A stretch of DNA of 64,000 nucleotides, taken from NCBI RefSeq assembly GCF_000721075.1, contig NZ_JOEQ01000011.1, forward strand, positions 62,001 through 126,000, read 5' to 3'. The position numbers were made by a program, and so were the translations under genes. Origin of the DNA: Streptosporangium amethystogenes (GTDB lineage: Bacteria; Actinomycetota; Actinomycetes; Streptosporangiales; Streptosporangiaceae). The notes beneath the pieces were generated by a model that was not told the DNA's origin, did not search any database, and worked only from the letters and a program-made list of their open reading frames with translations. Every line of letters starts with the position of its first letter. Within the stretch, counting starts at the first letter, position 1. Positions 1 to 6,691 of the stretch are shown piece after piece.

Positions 1-1
1 G

Positions 2-724
2 GCGCTGCGCGAGATCGCCGACGGGGACGTCGTCAACCTCGGCGTCGGGATCGCCGACGGGGTCGCGGCCGTCGCCGCCGAGGAGGGCTGGGTCGAGGAC
101 TTCACACTCACGATCGAGCAGGGGCTCGTCGGCGGTGTGCCGGCCCGCGGGGTCATCTTCGGCGTCGCCACGAACCCGGTCGCGATCCTGGACCAGCCCG
201 CGCAGTTCGACTTCTACGACGGCGGCGGTCTGGACATCTGCTTCCTGGGCTTCGCCCAGATCGACCGGGCGGGCAACGTCAACGTGTCCAAGTTCGGCGG
301 CAGGATCATTGGCACCGGCGGGTTCGTCAATATCTCGCAGAACGCCTCGACCGTGGTCTTCTGCGGCACGTTCAACGCGGGCGGGCTCCAGGCTGTGCCC
401 GCCGACGGAAGCCTGGACATCCGCGTCGAGGGCAGGCACCGGAAGTTCGTCGACACGGTCGACCAGGTGACGTTCAGCGCGGCCGAGGCGCGCCGACGCG
501 GCCAGCGGGTCCTGTACGTCACCGAACGGGCGGTCTTCGAGCTCGGCCCGGACGGGCTGGTGCTCATCGAGGTCGCACCCGGCGTCGACCCCCAGACCCA
601 GGTCCTCGACCCGCTCGGCAACGGGGTGAAGGTCGCGGACCCCCTCACCGTGATGGACAAGGAGATCTTCGTGGACCGGCCCCTCGGGAGCGCCTGGCGG
701 ACGACGGGGACGGCGGGTTCGTGA
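2..724 (+). CDS. Acyl-CoA:acetate/3-ketoacid CoA-transferase, C-terminal part (cut by window start)
   Basis: The reading frame is open from base 2 and ends in TGA at 722-724, so only about 240 C-terminal codons are present. The stretch TIEQGLVGGVPARG resembles the catalytic-glutamate loop of family I CoA-transferases (propionate CoA-transferase/YdiF type); the candidate Glu codon is at 116-118. The following GGGLDICFLGFAQID and GTGGFVNISQNA segments are typical of the beta-type half. Such enzymes move CoA between acyl groups through a glutamyl-CoA thioester. The stop codon shares a base with the ATG of the next gene (TGATG), so translation is probably coupled. The substrate cannot be told from sequence. 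Confidence 0.85.
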   Translation, partial: ALREIADGDVVNLGVGIADGVAAVAAEEGWVEDFTLTIEQGLVGGVPARGVIFGVATNPVAILDQPAQFDFYDGGGLDICFLGFAQIDRAGNVNVSKFGGRIIGTGGFVNISQNASTVVFCGTFNAGGLQAVPADGSLDIRVEGRHRKFVDTVDQVTFSAAEARRRGQRVLYVTERAVFELGPDGLVLIEVAPGVDPQTQVLDPLGNGVKVADPLTVMDKEIFVDRPLGSAWRTTGTAGS

Positions 725-1881
725 TGAGCGATGTCAGGATCATGCTGCCGGCACCGGACGGCGGGAAGCGCACCCACGTCCTGGCCGACCGGTCCCCGGT
801 ACACGACTTCACCGGCGGCCCGCCGACCTCCCGCACGGTGTACGCCGCCGCGCACGTCGTGGCCGACCCGCTGCACGACCCGCCGGGGCTGGACTGGGAG
901 TCCACGCTGGCGTTCCGCCGGCACCTGTGGTCCCTGGGCCTGGGCGTCGCCGACGCCATGGACACCGCGCAGCGCGGTGGTGGCCTGGACTGGGCGGACG
1001 CCCGCGAGCTGATCGCCCGGTCGGGGGCCGAGGCGCGCGCCGTCGGTGGGGCGCTGGTCTGCGGAGCGATGACCGACCAGCTTGCCCCGACGGGCCGCTG
1101 GAGTCTCGGCGACATCGCCGAGGCGTACCTGGAGCAGGCCGGCTGGATCAGCCAGTCCGGCGGCACCCCGGTGATCATGGCGAGCCGTCACCTCGCCGCC
1201 GTCGCGCGGGGGGCCGACGACTATCACGAGGTGTACGGCAAGGTCCTCGACCAGGTCGATGGACCGGTCATGCTGCACTGGCTGGGCGAGGCGTTCGACC
1301 CCGTCATGGCCGGATACTGGGGTGGTGCCGACCTCGACCGGGCCACCGAGACGGTCCTGGCGATCCTCACCGAGCACCCCGGACGCGTCCGGGGGATCAA
1401 GATCTCCCTGCTCGACGCGGGACGCGAGGTCGACCTGCGGCGGCGGCTGCCCGAGGGCGTCGCCATGTTCACCGGGGATGACTTCAACTACGCCGAACTG
1501 ATCCGGGGCGACGAGCACGGTCACAGCGAGGCGCTCCTCGGCGTGTTCGACGCGATCGCCGCGCCCGCGCGGGCCGCGCTCGCCCGGCTCGACGCCGGCG
1601 ACCTCGACGGGTACGCCGCGCTGCTCGAACCGACGGTTCCCTTGGCCCGGCACCTGTTCGCGAGCCCGACCTCGGCCTACAAGACGGGCGTGGTCTTCCT
1701 GGCCTGGCTGAACGGCCACCAGGATCACTTCCACCTCGTCGGCGGCGCGCAGACCCTCCGCTCGGTACCCCATCTGGTGAGGCTGTTCGTCCTCGCCGAC
1801 CGGGCGGGCGCGTTCGCCGACCCCGCGACGGCGGCGCGGCGGATGCGCTCGTTCCTCGCGGTCGCCGGGTTCGAGGCGTAG
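724..1881 (+). CDS. DUF993 family protein (aldolase-like, dihydrodipicolinate-synthase-type)
   Basis: The protein has about 385 residues and full-length similarity to DUF993 proteins, which databases group near the DapA/NAL-type TIM-barrel lyases. Recognisable stretches include the N-terminal PLHDPPGLDWESTLAFRRHLW, the central GRVRGIKISLLD and the C-terminal HFHLVGGAQTLRS. IKISLLD carries a lysine where the class puts its Schiff-base residue; that equivalence is inference. ATG 724 overlaps the preceding stop; an in-frame GTG at 721 is the alternative. It lies in an operon with a CoA-transferase, glycerate kinase and GMC oxidoreductase, which suggests a carbon-catabolic role. The reaction is unknown. 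Confidence 0.8.
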   Translation: MSDVRIMLPAPDGGKRTHVLADRSPVHDFTGGPPTSRTVYAAAHVVADPLHDPPGLDWESTLAFRRHLWSLGLGVADAMDTAQRGGGLDWADARELIARSGAEARAVGGALVCGAMTDQLAPTGRWSLGDIAEAYLEQAGWISQSGGTPVIMASRHLAAVARGADDYHEVYGKVLDQVDGPVMLHWLGEAFDPVMAGYWGGADLDRATETVLAILTEHPGRVRGIKISLLDAGREVDLRRRLPEGVAMFTGDDFNYAELIRGDEHGHSEALLGVFDAIAAPARAALARLDAGDLDGYAALLEPTVPLARHLFASPTSAYKTGVVFLAWLNGHQDHFHLVGGAQTLRSVPHLVRLFVLADRAGAFADPATAARRMRSFLAVAGFEA

Positions 1882-1963
1882 TCATGGACCCGCGACGACC
1901 CGGCCTCGACCAGGCGGGAACCCGGACGAGGACGCAGCGGGGAAGGGCCGAAAGGTGCCTGCC

Positions 1964-2974
1964 ATGACCGGGCCCGCACGGGTGCTGCTCGCACCCGACT
2001 CGTTCAAGGGCACGATGGACGCCGCCACCGTGGCCGACGCGCTCGCGGTGGGGGTCGCGGACGCCGGCGGCAGGGCGCTGCCCTGCCCGCTGGCCGACGG
2101 CGGCGAGGGCACCCGTGACGTGCTGCGCCGCGCCCTGGGTGGCGAGCTCGTCCGAGCCGCGGCACGCGGTCCTCTCGGTGACCGGATCGAGGGCGGGTTC
2201 CTGCTGACGAACGGGGGACGCACCGCCGTCGTCGAGACGGCGACGGCGAGCGGGCTCACCCTGCTCGCCCCTGAGCGGCTCGACGCATGGTCGGCGACCA
2301 GCGCCGGAACCGGTGACCTGATCGTCGCCGCCGTGGCGGCGGGCGCGCGCCGCGTCCTGCTCGGGGTCGGGGGCAGCGCCTGCACGGACGGGGGCGCCGG
2401 CGCTTGCGCGGCCATCGAGGCCGGAGGCGGCCTGGACGGGGTCGAGCTCGTCGTCCTGTGCGATGTCGCGACCCCGTTCGAGAACTCCGCCCGGGTGTTC
2501 GGGCCCCAGAAGGGCGCCGATCCCGACCTCGTCGCGCGGCTCACCGACCGCCTGCACGAGACGGCGGCGGCACTGCCCCGCGACCCGCGCGGGCGCGCCC
2601 GCACCGGGGCGGCGGGCGGGCTGTCCGGCGCGTTGTGGGCGGCCTACGACGCACGGCTCGTCTCCGGCATCGAGACCGTTCTGGACCTGGTCGGTTTCGA
2701 CGCGCTCCTGGCCGGGGCCGACGCGGTCGTCACCGGTGAGGGGCGTCTCGACGCGCAGACCGCCGACGGCAAGGTGATCTCCGGTGTCACCCGGCGGGCT
2801 GCGGGCGTCGGCGTCCCGGTCTGGGCGGTCGTCGGCCAGTCCCGGCTCGACGCCGCGGACACGGCGGCCCTCGGGCTGGCCGGGGTGGCCGAGGCCACCG
2901 ACCAGGGCCGGCTCCGCGCCGCCGCGGCGTCGATCACAGCCTCGCTCGGCGCGACTGAGCATCCCAATCCCTGA
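1964..2974 (+). CDS. Glycerate kinase (GarK/GlxK family)
   Basis: This 336-residue protein opens with VLLAPDSFKGTMDAATVADA, the family's hallmark N-terminus. It also contains PLADGGEGTRDVL, GVGGSACTDGGAGA, FGPQKGAD and VTGEGRLDAQTADGK, all expected in type-II glycerate kinases that phosphorylate D-glycerate with ATP. ATG 1964 is preferred because GAAAGG at 1950-1955 is well placed; a GTG at 1955 lies within that Shine-Dalgarno. About 80 bases separate it from the DUF993 gene on the same strand. It would link a catabolic route to phosphoglycerate and glycolysis. Confidence 0.92.
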   Translation: MTGPARVLLAPDSFKGTMDAATVADALAVGVADAGGRALPCPLADGGEGTRDVLRRALGGELVRAAARGPLGDRIEGGFLLTNGGRTAVVETATASGLTLLAPERLDAWSATSAGTGDLIVAAVAAGARRVLLGVGGSACTDGGAGACAAIEAGGGLDGVELVVLCDVATPFENSARVFGPQKGADPDLVARLTDRLHETAAALPRDPRGRARTGAAGGLSGALWAAYDARLVSGIETVLDLVGFDALLAGADAVVTGEGRLDAQTADGKVISGVTRRAAGVGVPVWAVVGQSRLDAADTAALGLAGVAEATDQGRLRAAAASITASLGATEHPNP

Positions 2975-2987
2975 GAGGACAGGCATC

Positions 2988-4604
2988 ATGCCACGCACCA
3001 CCTACACCTACGTCATCGTCGGAGCCGGAGCCGCCGGCTGCGTCCTGGCGAACCGGCTGAGCGCCGACCCGGAGGCGCGCGTGCTCCTGCTCGAAGCGGG
3101 CGGGAGCGACCGGTCGCCCCTCATCACCATTCCCGCGGGCTTCTCCAAGCTGATGGGCACGAAGGTCAACTGGATCTTCGACACCGTCCCGCAGAAGAAC
3201 CTCAACGACCGGCGGATGTTCCTGCCGCAGGGCCGGGTCCTGGGAGGCAGCACCTCGATCAACGCGATGCTCTACGTCCGTGGCAACCGCGAGGACTACG
3301 ACACCTGGCGCGACCTCGGCAACAAGGGCTGGGGATACGACGACGTCCTGCCGTACTTCACCGCGCACGAGGACAACGAGCGGCTCGCGGACGCCTACCA
3401 CGGCACCGGCGGCGAGCTGCACGTGAGCGACCAGGTACAGCACAACCCGATGTCGGCGGCGTTCCTGCGGGCGGCGCAGGAGGTCGGCATCGCGTACACG
3501 GCCGACCCGAACGGGGCCACCCAGGACGGGGTCTTCTACCACCAGGTCACCCAGCGCAAGGCGCGCCGGGAGAGCGCGTCGTCGGCGTTCCTGCGGTCCG
3601 TGCGGCACCGCCCGAACCTGACGGTGCTCACCGGCGCGCGGGCCGACCGGCTGATCGTCAAGAACGGCCGGGTGGGCGGGCTGACCTACCTGCGCGGCGG
3701 GCGCCAGGAGACGGTCTTCGCCGACGCCGAGGTCATCGTGAGCGCCGGGGCGATCAACTCGCCGCGCCTGCTGTTGAGGTCGGGCATCGGCCCCGCCGAC
3801 GAGTTGCGCGCACTCGGCATCGACGTCGTCCAGGACCTTCCCGGGGTGGGCAGGAACCTGCACGACCAGCTTGAGGTCTACATCACGCGCGAGTGCGCGA
3901 AGCCCATCAGCTACAGCGGCGAGGACAGGTGGGACCGGGCGCTGCGGCACGCGGTGCAGTACGGCCTGTACCGGACGGGGCCCGCGACCGCGACGATCAC
4001 CGAGGCCGGCGCGTTCATCCGCAGCTCCGAGCAGGTGACCTCGCCGGACATCCAGCTCCACTTCCTGCCCGCCTACGTGGTGTGGAAGGACAACTCGCGC
4101 ACGGCCGCGCACGTCCCCGGCCACGGCGTGACGCTGCTGGCCTGTAATGTCCGGCCCCGCAGCCGCGGCTCGGTGCGTCTGGTCTCCAAGGACCTGGACG
4201 CCCCTCCGGCAGTCGACCCGAACTACCTGGACGACCCGCGCGACTGGGATATCGCGGTCGAGAGCTTCCACCGGATGCGCGAGGTCTTCGACGCGCCCGC
4301 GTTCAAGGGCCTGCTCAAGGACGAGAGGCTGCCCGGCGCATCGGTCCGGAGCGACGCGGACATCCGCGCGTTCATCCGCAAGTGGGCCAAGACCGACTAC
4401 CACCCGGTCGGGAGCTGCAAGATGGGCGTGGACGAGCTGGCCGTCGTCGACCCCGAGCTGCGCGTACACGGCATGTCCGGACTGCGGGTGATCGACTCCT
4501 CGATCATGCCGAACATCATCAGCGGCAACACCCAGGCCCCGTCGATGATGATCGGCGAGAAGGGTGCCGCGCTGATCCTGACCTCGCCGTCGTCGTACAG
4601 GTGA
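2988..4604 (+). CDS. GMC-family FAD oxidoreductase (choline dehydrogenase-like)
   Basis: The protein has 538 residues. It starts with a Rossmann motif, VIVGAGAAGCVLANRLS, then EAGG, and the GMC signature GGSTSINAMLYVRGN near residues 85-100. Near the C-terminus are DYHPVGSCKMG, carrying the catalytic His, and NIISGNTQAPSMMIGEKGA, carrying the second His/Asn region. Family members oxidise alcohols with FAD. ATG 2988 has GAGAGGA at 2973-2979 as its ribosome site, overlapping the glycerate kinase stop. It ends the operon. A polyol or choline-like alcohol is the likely substrate class; the exact one is not visible. Confidence 0.92.
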   Translation: MPRTTYTYVIVGAGAAGCVLANRLSADPEARVLLLEAGGSDRSPLITIPAGFSKLMGTKVNWIFDTVPQKNLNDRRMFLPQGRVLGGSTSINAMLYVRGNREDYDTWRDLGNKGWGYDDVLPYFTAHEDNERLADAYHGTGGELHVSDQVQHNPMSAAFLRAAQEVGIAYTADPNGATQDGVFYHQVTQRKARRESASSAFLRSVRHRPNLTVLTGARADRLIVKNGRVGGLTYLRGGRQETVFADAEVIVSAGAINSPRLLLRSGIGPADELRALGIDVVQDLPGVGRNLHDQLEVYITRECAKPISYSGEDRWDRALRHAVQYGLYRTGPATATITEAGAFIRSSEQVTSPDIQLHFLPAYVVWKDNSRTAAHVPGHGVTLLACNVRPRSRGSVRLVSKDLDAPPAVDPNYLDDPRDWDIAVESFHRMREVFDAPAFKGLLKDERLPGASVRSDADIRAFIRKWAKTDYHPVGSCKMGVDELAVVDPELRVHGMSGLRVIDSSIMPNIISGNTQAPSMMIGEKGAALILTSPSSYR

Positions 4605-4611
4605 CGAGGGG

Positions 4612-5637
4612 TCATCGACTGTGCCGGGCGATGCTCAGCCGGTGGAGCCGCTCGACCAGGTCGGTGGGGCGGTCGAAGTCCACCAGGGGGAGCCAGGTGA
4701 GGGCGTCGAGCTCGTCCGGGGCCAGCGCGCCGCGGACTCCGCCGACCAGCGCGGCGACGGTGTCGGTGTCGCCGCCGAGGAGGACGGAGTGGTGCAGCGC
4801 CGAGTCCAGATCCGTTGCCGTGCTCAGGACGTGGACCACGGCGGCGGTCGTCTCCAGCGCGTCGAGGCCGACGCCTCCGGCGGGAGGGGTCCAGGTGCCG
4901 GCGAGGGCGGCGCGGACGGCGGTGGGCTCCCCGTAGCGGCCGGCGACCCAGCCGGCCTCGGCCTCGGCGGCGGCCAGGACCGCGTCGATTCCCGCGCCCT
5001 CGATCGCCCACGCGGCCATCGCGGCGACGAGGCAGGCGGCGGCGATGGCCTCCGGGGCGCGGTGGGTGCCGATCGCCAGTGCCTCCACCAGGTGACGGCG
5101 CAGGTCCTCCTCGGCGGCGGGAGTGGTCCAGCCGACCGGGAGCATGCGCATCGCCGCGCCGTTGGTGGGGCGCTCGCCGGGGATCGGCTCGGGTAGCGTG
5201 CCGGTCTTACCGAAGTGGGCCAGGGCGCGGCGGGTGGTCGGGCCGATGCCGCGGATCTCGTCCGCCGCGGCGGCGAGCCGGGTCAGGAAGGCCTCGGCGG
5301 TCGGGTTCCCCTCGGTGTCGGCTAGCAACTCGCAGACCAGGAGCATCTGGGCGGTGTCATCGGAGGTCGCGCCGCGCGGCCAGCCCTGCCGGGTGGCCGG
5401 GATCTCGTCGATGTGGTCGGCGTCGATCGCCGTCGGGTCCGAGCCCTCCCAGGGGACGCCCAGCGCGTCGCCCGCGGCGAACGCCGTCATCGCCCGCCCG
5501 ATGCGCTCGGCCGAGGGCGGCCGGCGCTCTCCCCGGTCATGGGCGAGCGAGCCGGACTCGGTGCCCCCGGACGCCGGAGCGTGCTGGGCGCGGTCGGTGA
5601 ACTCGCCTGGTTGTGGCACCGTTAGATGGTAGGTCAT
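4612..5637 (-). CDS. ADP-ribosylglycohydrolase family protein
   Basis: The protein has 341 residues with a 45-residue low-complexity N-terminus before the domain. Motifs AFAAGDALGVPWEG, SDDTAQ, NGAAMRM and GGDTDTVAALVGGVRGA are the metal-binding signatures of the ARH/DraG fold (PF03747). Such proteins remove ADP-ribose from protein side chains or hydrolyse related N-glycosidic bonds using two Mg ions. It converges with the GMC gene (8-base gap) and has no partner ADP-ribosyltransferase nearby, so DraG-type nitrogenase control is unlikely. The protein or nucleoside target is unknown. Confidence 0.88.
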   Translation of the reverse strand: MTYHLTVPQPGEFTDRAQHAPASGGTESGSLAHDRGERRPPSAERIGRAMTAFAAGDALGVPWEGSDPTAIDADHIDEIPATRQGWPRGATSDDTAQMLLVCELLADTEGNPTAEAFLTRLAAAADEIRGIGPTTRRALAHFGKTGTLPEPIPGERPTNGAAMRMLPVGWTTPAAEEDLRRHLVEALAIGTHRAPEAIAAACLVAAMAAWAIEGAGIDAVLAAAEAEAGWVAGRYGEPTAVRAALAGTWTPPAGGVGLDALETTAAVVHVLSTATDLDSALHHSVLLGGDTDTVAALVGGVRGALAPDELDALTWLPLVDFDRPTDLVERLHRLSIARHSR

Positions 5638-5828
5638 GCGGGCCTCGTGGGCATGTGACGGTCCGGCGGCCGGTGGGGGCGAAGCGCTGTTCCCCGGGAA
5701 CGGGGGCGAAGAAGAACGTGGTCGGCCGGAGGAACGGATCGCCGCCGAACCCCCGGTTTCGGGGAAAGGCCCAGATCCGGGCCGTCACGGCCAGGACCTG
5801 AGCCCGCGATCCTCCGGGGTGGTGGTGA

Positions 5829-6185
5829 TCAGCCGACGTTGGCGCAGATCGCGTAGACGCTGATGCCGACGTCGTTGTAACCGGGCTGGCGGCCGAGACC
5901 GATCCAGCCGCCGCCGTCGTCGGTGGGGAAGGAACCCACCAGGACGGCCTGGTTGCCCTGTGCCTCGGCGCCGCCGCCGACGGCCTTCTTCCCCGCGGGG
6001 CAGCGGACCACGCGGCGCTGGAAGTTGGGGACGTTGGCGTTCGGGAGTTTGACGATCTGGTAGCCCGTGAAGTCGGCGGCGGCCGGTACGGAGGCCGTGG
6101 CCGGGGCGGCGACGGTCAGCGCGGTCAGGCCCGCGATGCCGACGGCGACGCTCAGGGCGGTGGTCATGAGCTTCCTGCTTCGCAT
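5829..6185 (-). CDS. Small secreted protein of unknown function
   Basis: The 118-residue product begins MRSRKLMTTALSVAVGIAGL and has a clear Sec signal peptide ending near AAPATAS-VPAAA. The mature part is about 85 residues, with two cysteines (VRCPAGKKAVGGG and YAICANVG) that could form one disulfide. The C.AGK.A.GGG...N pattern recurs in many small exported actinobacterial proteins. The start at 6185 is chosen because AGGAGAGATC stands directly before it; the frame is open to 6224 without a better site. No function can be assigned. Confidence 0.75.
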   Translation of the reverse strand: MRSRKLMTTALSVAVGIAGLTALTVAAPATASVPAAADFTGYQIVKLPNANVPNFQRRVVRCPAGKKAVGGGAEAQGNQAVLVGSFPTDDGGGWIGLGRQPGYNDVGISVYAICANVG

Positions 6186-6418
6186 GATCTCTCCTGGGGC
6201 GGGAGTGCCTGGACGGTCACGCAAAGTAAATTAGCCATCACGCTGAGTGTCCAGCCTTGATTTTGTCACCGTCCGGCCAGTTGCGGCCGCCTCGCCGATG
6301 GGCGGGCGCGCGCCGGGCGGCGCGCGTGGGCGGAGGGGCCGGGGCCGGCGGGGAAGGCCGCGCGGGAGCTGGAAGTGGGTGCGGCCGACGACCGACCGAC
6401 GCTGGATATCGATCAGTG

Positions 6419-6434
6419 CTGAGAGCGCTCTCAG
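6419..6434. promoter_or_regulatory. Upstream LacI-type operator palindrome
   Basis: CTGAGAGCGCTCTCAG is a perfect 16-bp palindrome centred on CG. The GAGCGCTC core is typical of LacI-family operators in actinomycetes (CebR-like). It lies about 200 bp upstream of the second copy, a spacing that would allow looping. No LacI-family gene is present in the window. Confidence 0.55.
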
Positions 6435-6592
6435 ATCAGGATAGGCGCATTCCTTGATTGTTGGCCAGCGGGCCGATGGGTCGCCCGTGGGTGCGAGGTG
6501 CGGGTGCCGTGCGCTGGAACGCCCTGTTTTATGGGCCTATGCCGTCCCGCCTGCATATCTGCTCTTTACTTATTCGTTACCAACGTGAAACG

Positions 6593-6621
6593 TTGACTGC
6601 TGTGACGCGGGCCGTTACTTT
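6593..6621 (+). promoter_or_regulatory. Predicted promoter of the GH81 glucanase gene
   Basis: TTGACT at 6593-6598 and TACTTT at 6616-6621 are separated by 17 bp, fitting a housekeeping-sigma promoter. The palindromic operator starts 5 bp past the -10 element, so a bound repressor would block initiation. Confidence 0.5.
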
Positions 6622-6625
6622 GCGG

Positions 6626-6643
6626 TGAGAGAGCGCTCTCTCA
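6626..6643. promoter_or_regulatory. LacI-type operator over the GH81 transcription start
   Basis: TGAGAGAGCGCTCTCTCA is a perfect 18-bp palindrome sharing the AGAGCGCTCT core with the site at 6419-6434. It sits where transcription should begin, about 50 bp before the GH81 start codon. The arrangement suggests repression relieved by a glucan-derived oligosaccharide; the ligand is inference. Confidence 0.6.
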
Positions 6644-6691
6644 TTCCGGTCCGCTTCGGAGCCCGACTCCTCTCCCCGGAGGCACCCCCCA

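Larger units (their letters stand above)
6186..6691. promoter_or_regulatory. Intergenic control region between divergent secreted-protein genes
   Basis: This 506-base non-coding stretch separates two divergently transcribed secreted-protein genes. It has locally low GC around 6540-6620. It holds two perfect palindromes with a GAGCGCTC core (listed separately) and a promoter-like pair before the GH81 gene. No gene is seen in it. Confidence 0.6.

Noticed and set aside
214..1773. Long minus-strand frame of 519 codons opposite the CoA-transferase and DUF993 genes
   Set aside because: It is a high-GC antisense shadow; both plus-strand frames carry family motifs.
5689..5701. GTTCCCCGGGAAC inverted repeat between the ARH gene and a secreted-protein gene
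   Set aside because: Short, GC-rich and without a nearby promoter; expected by chance in this composition.
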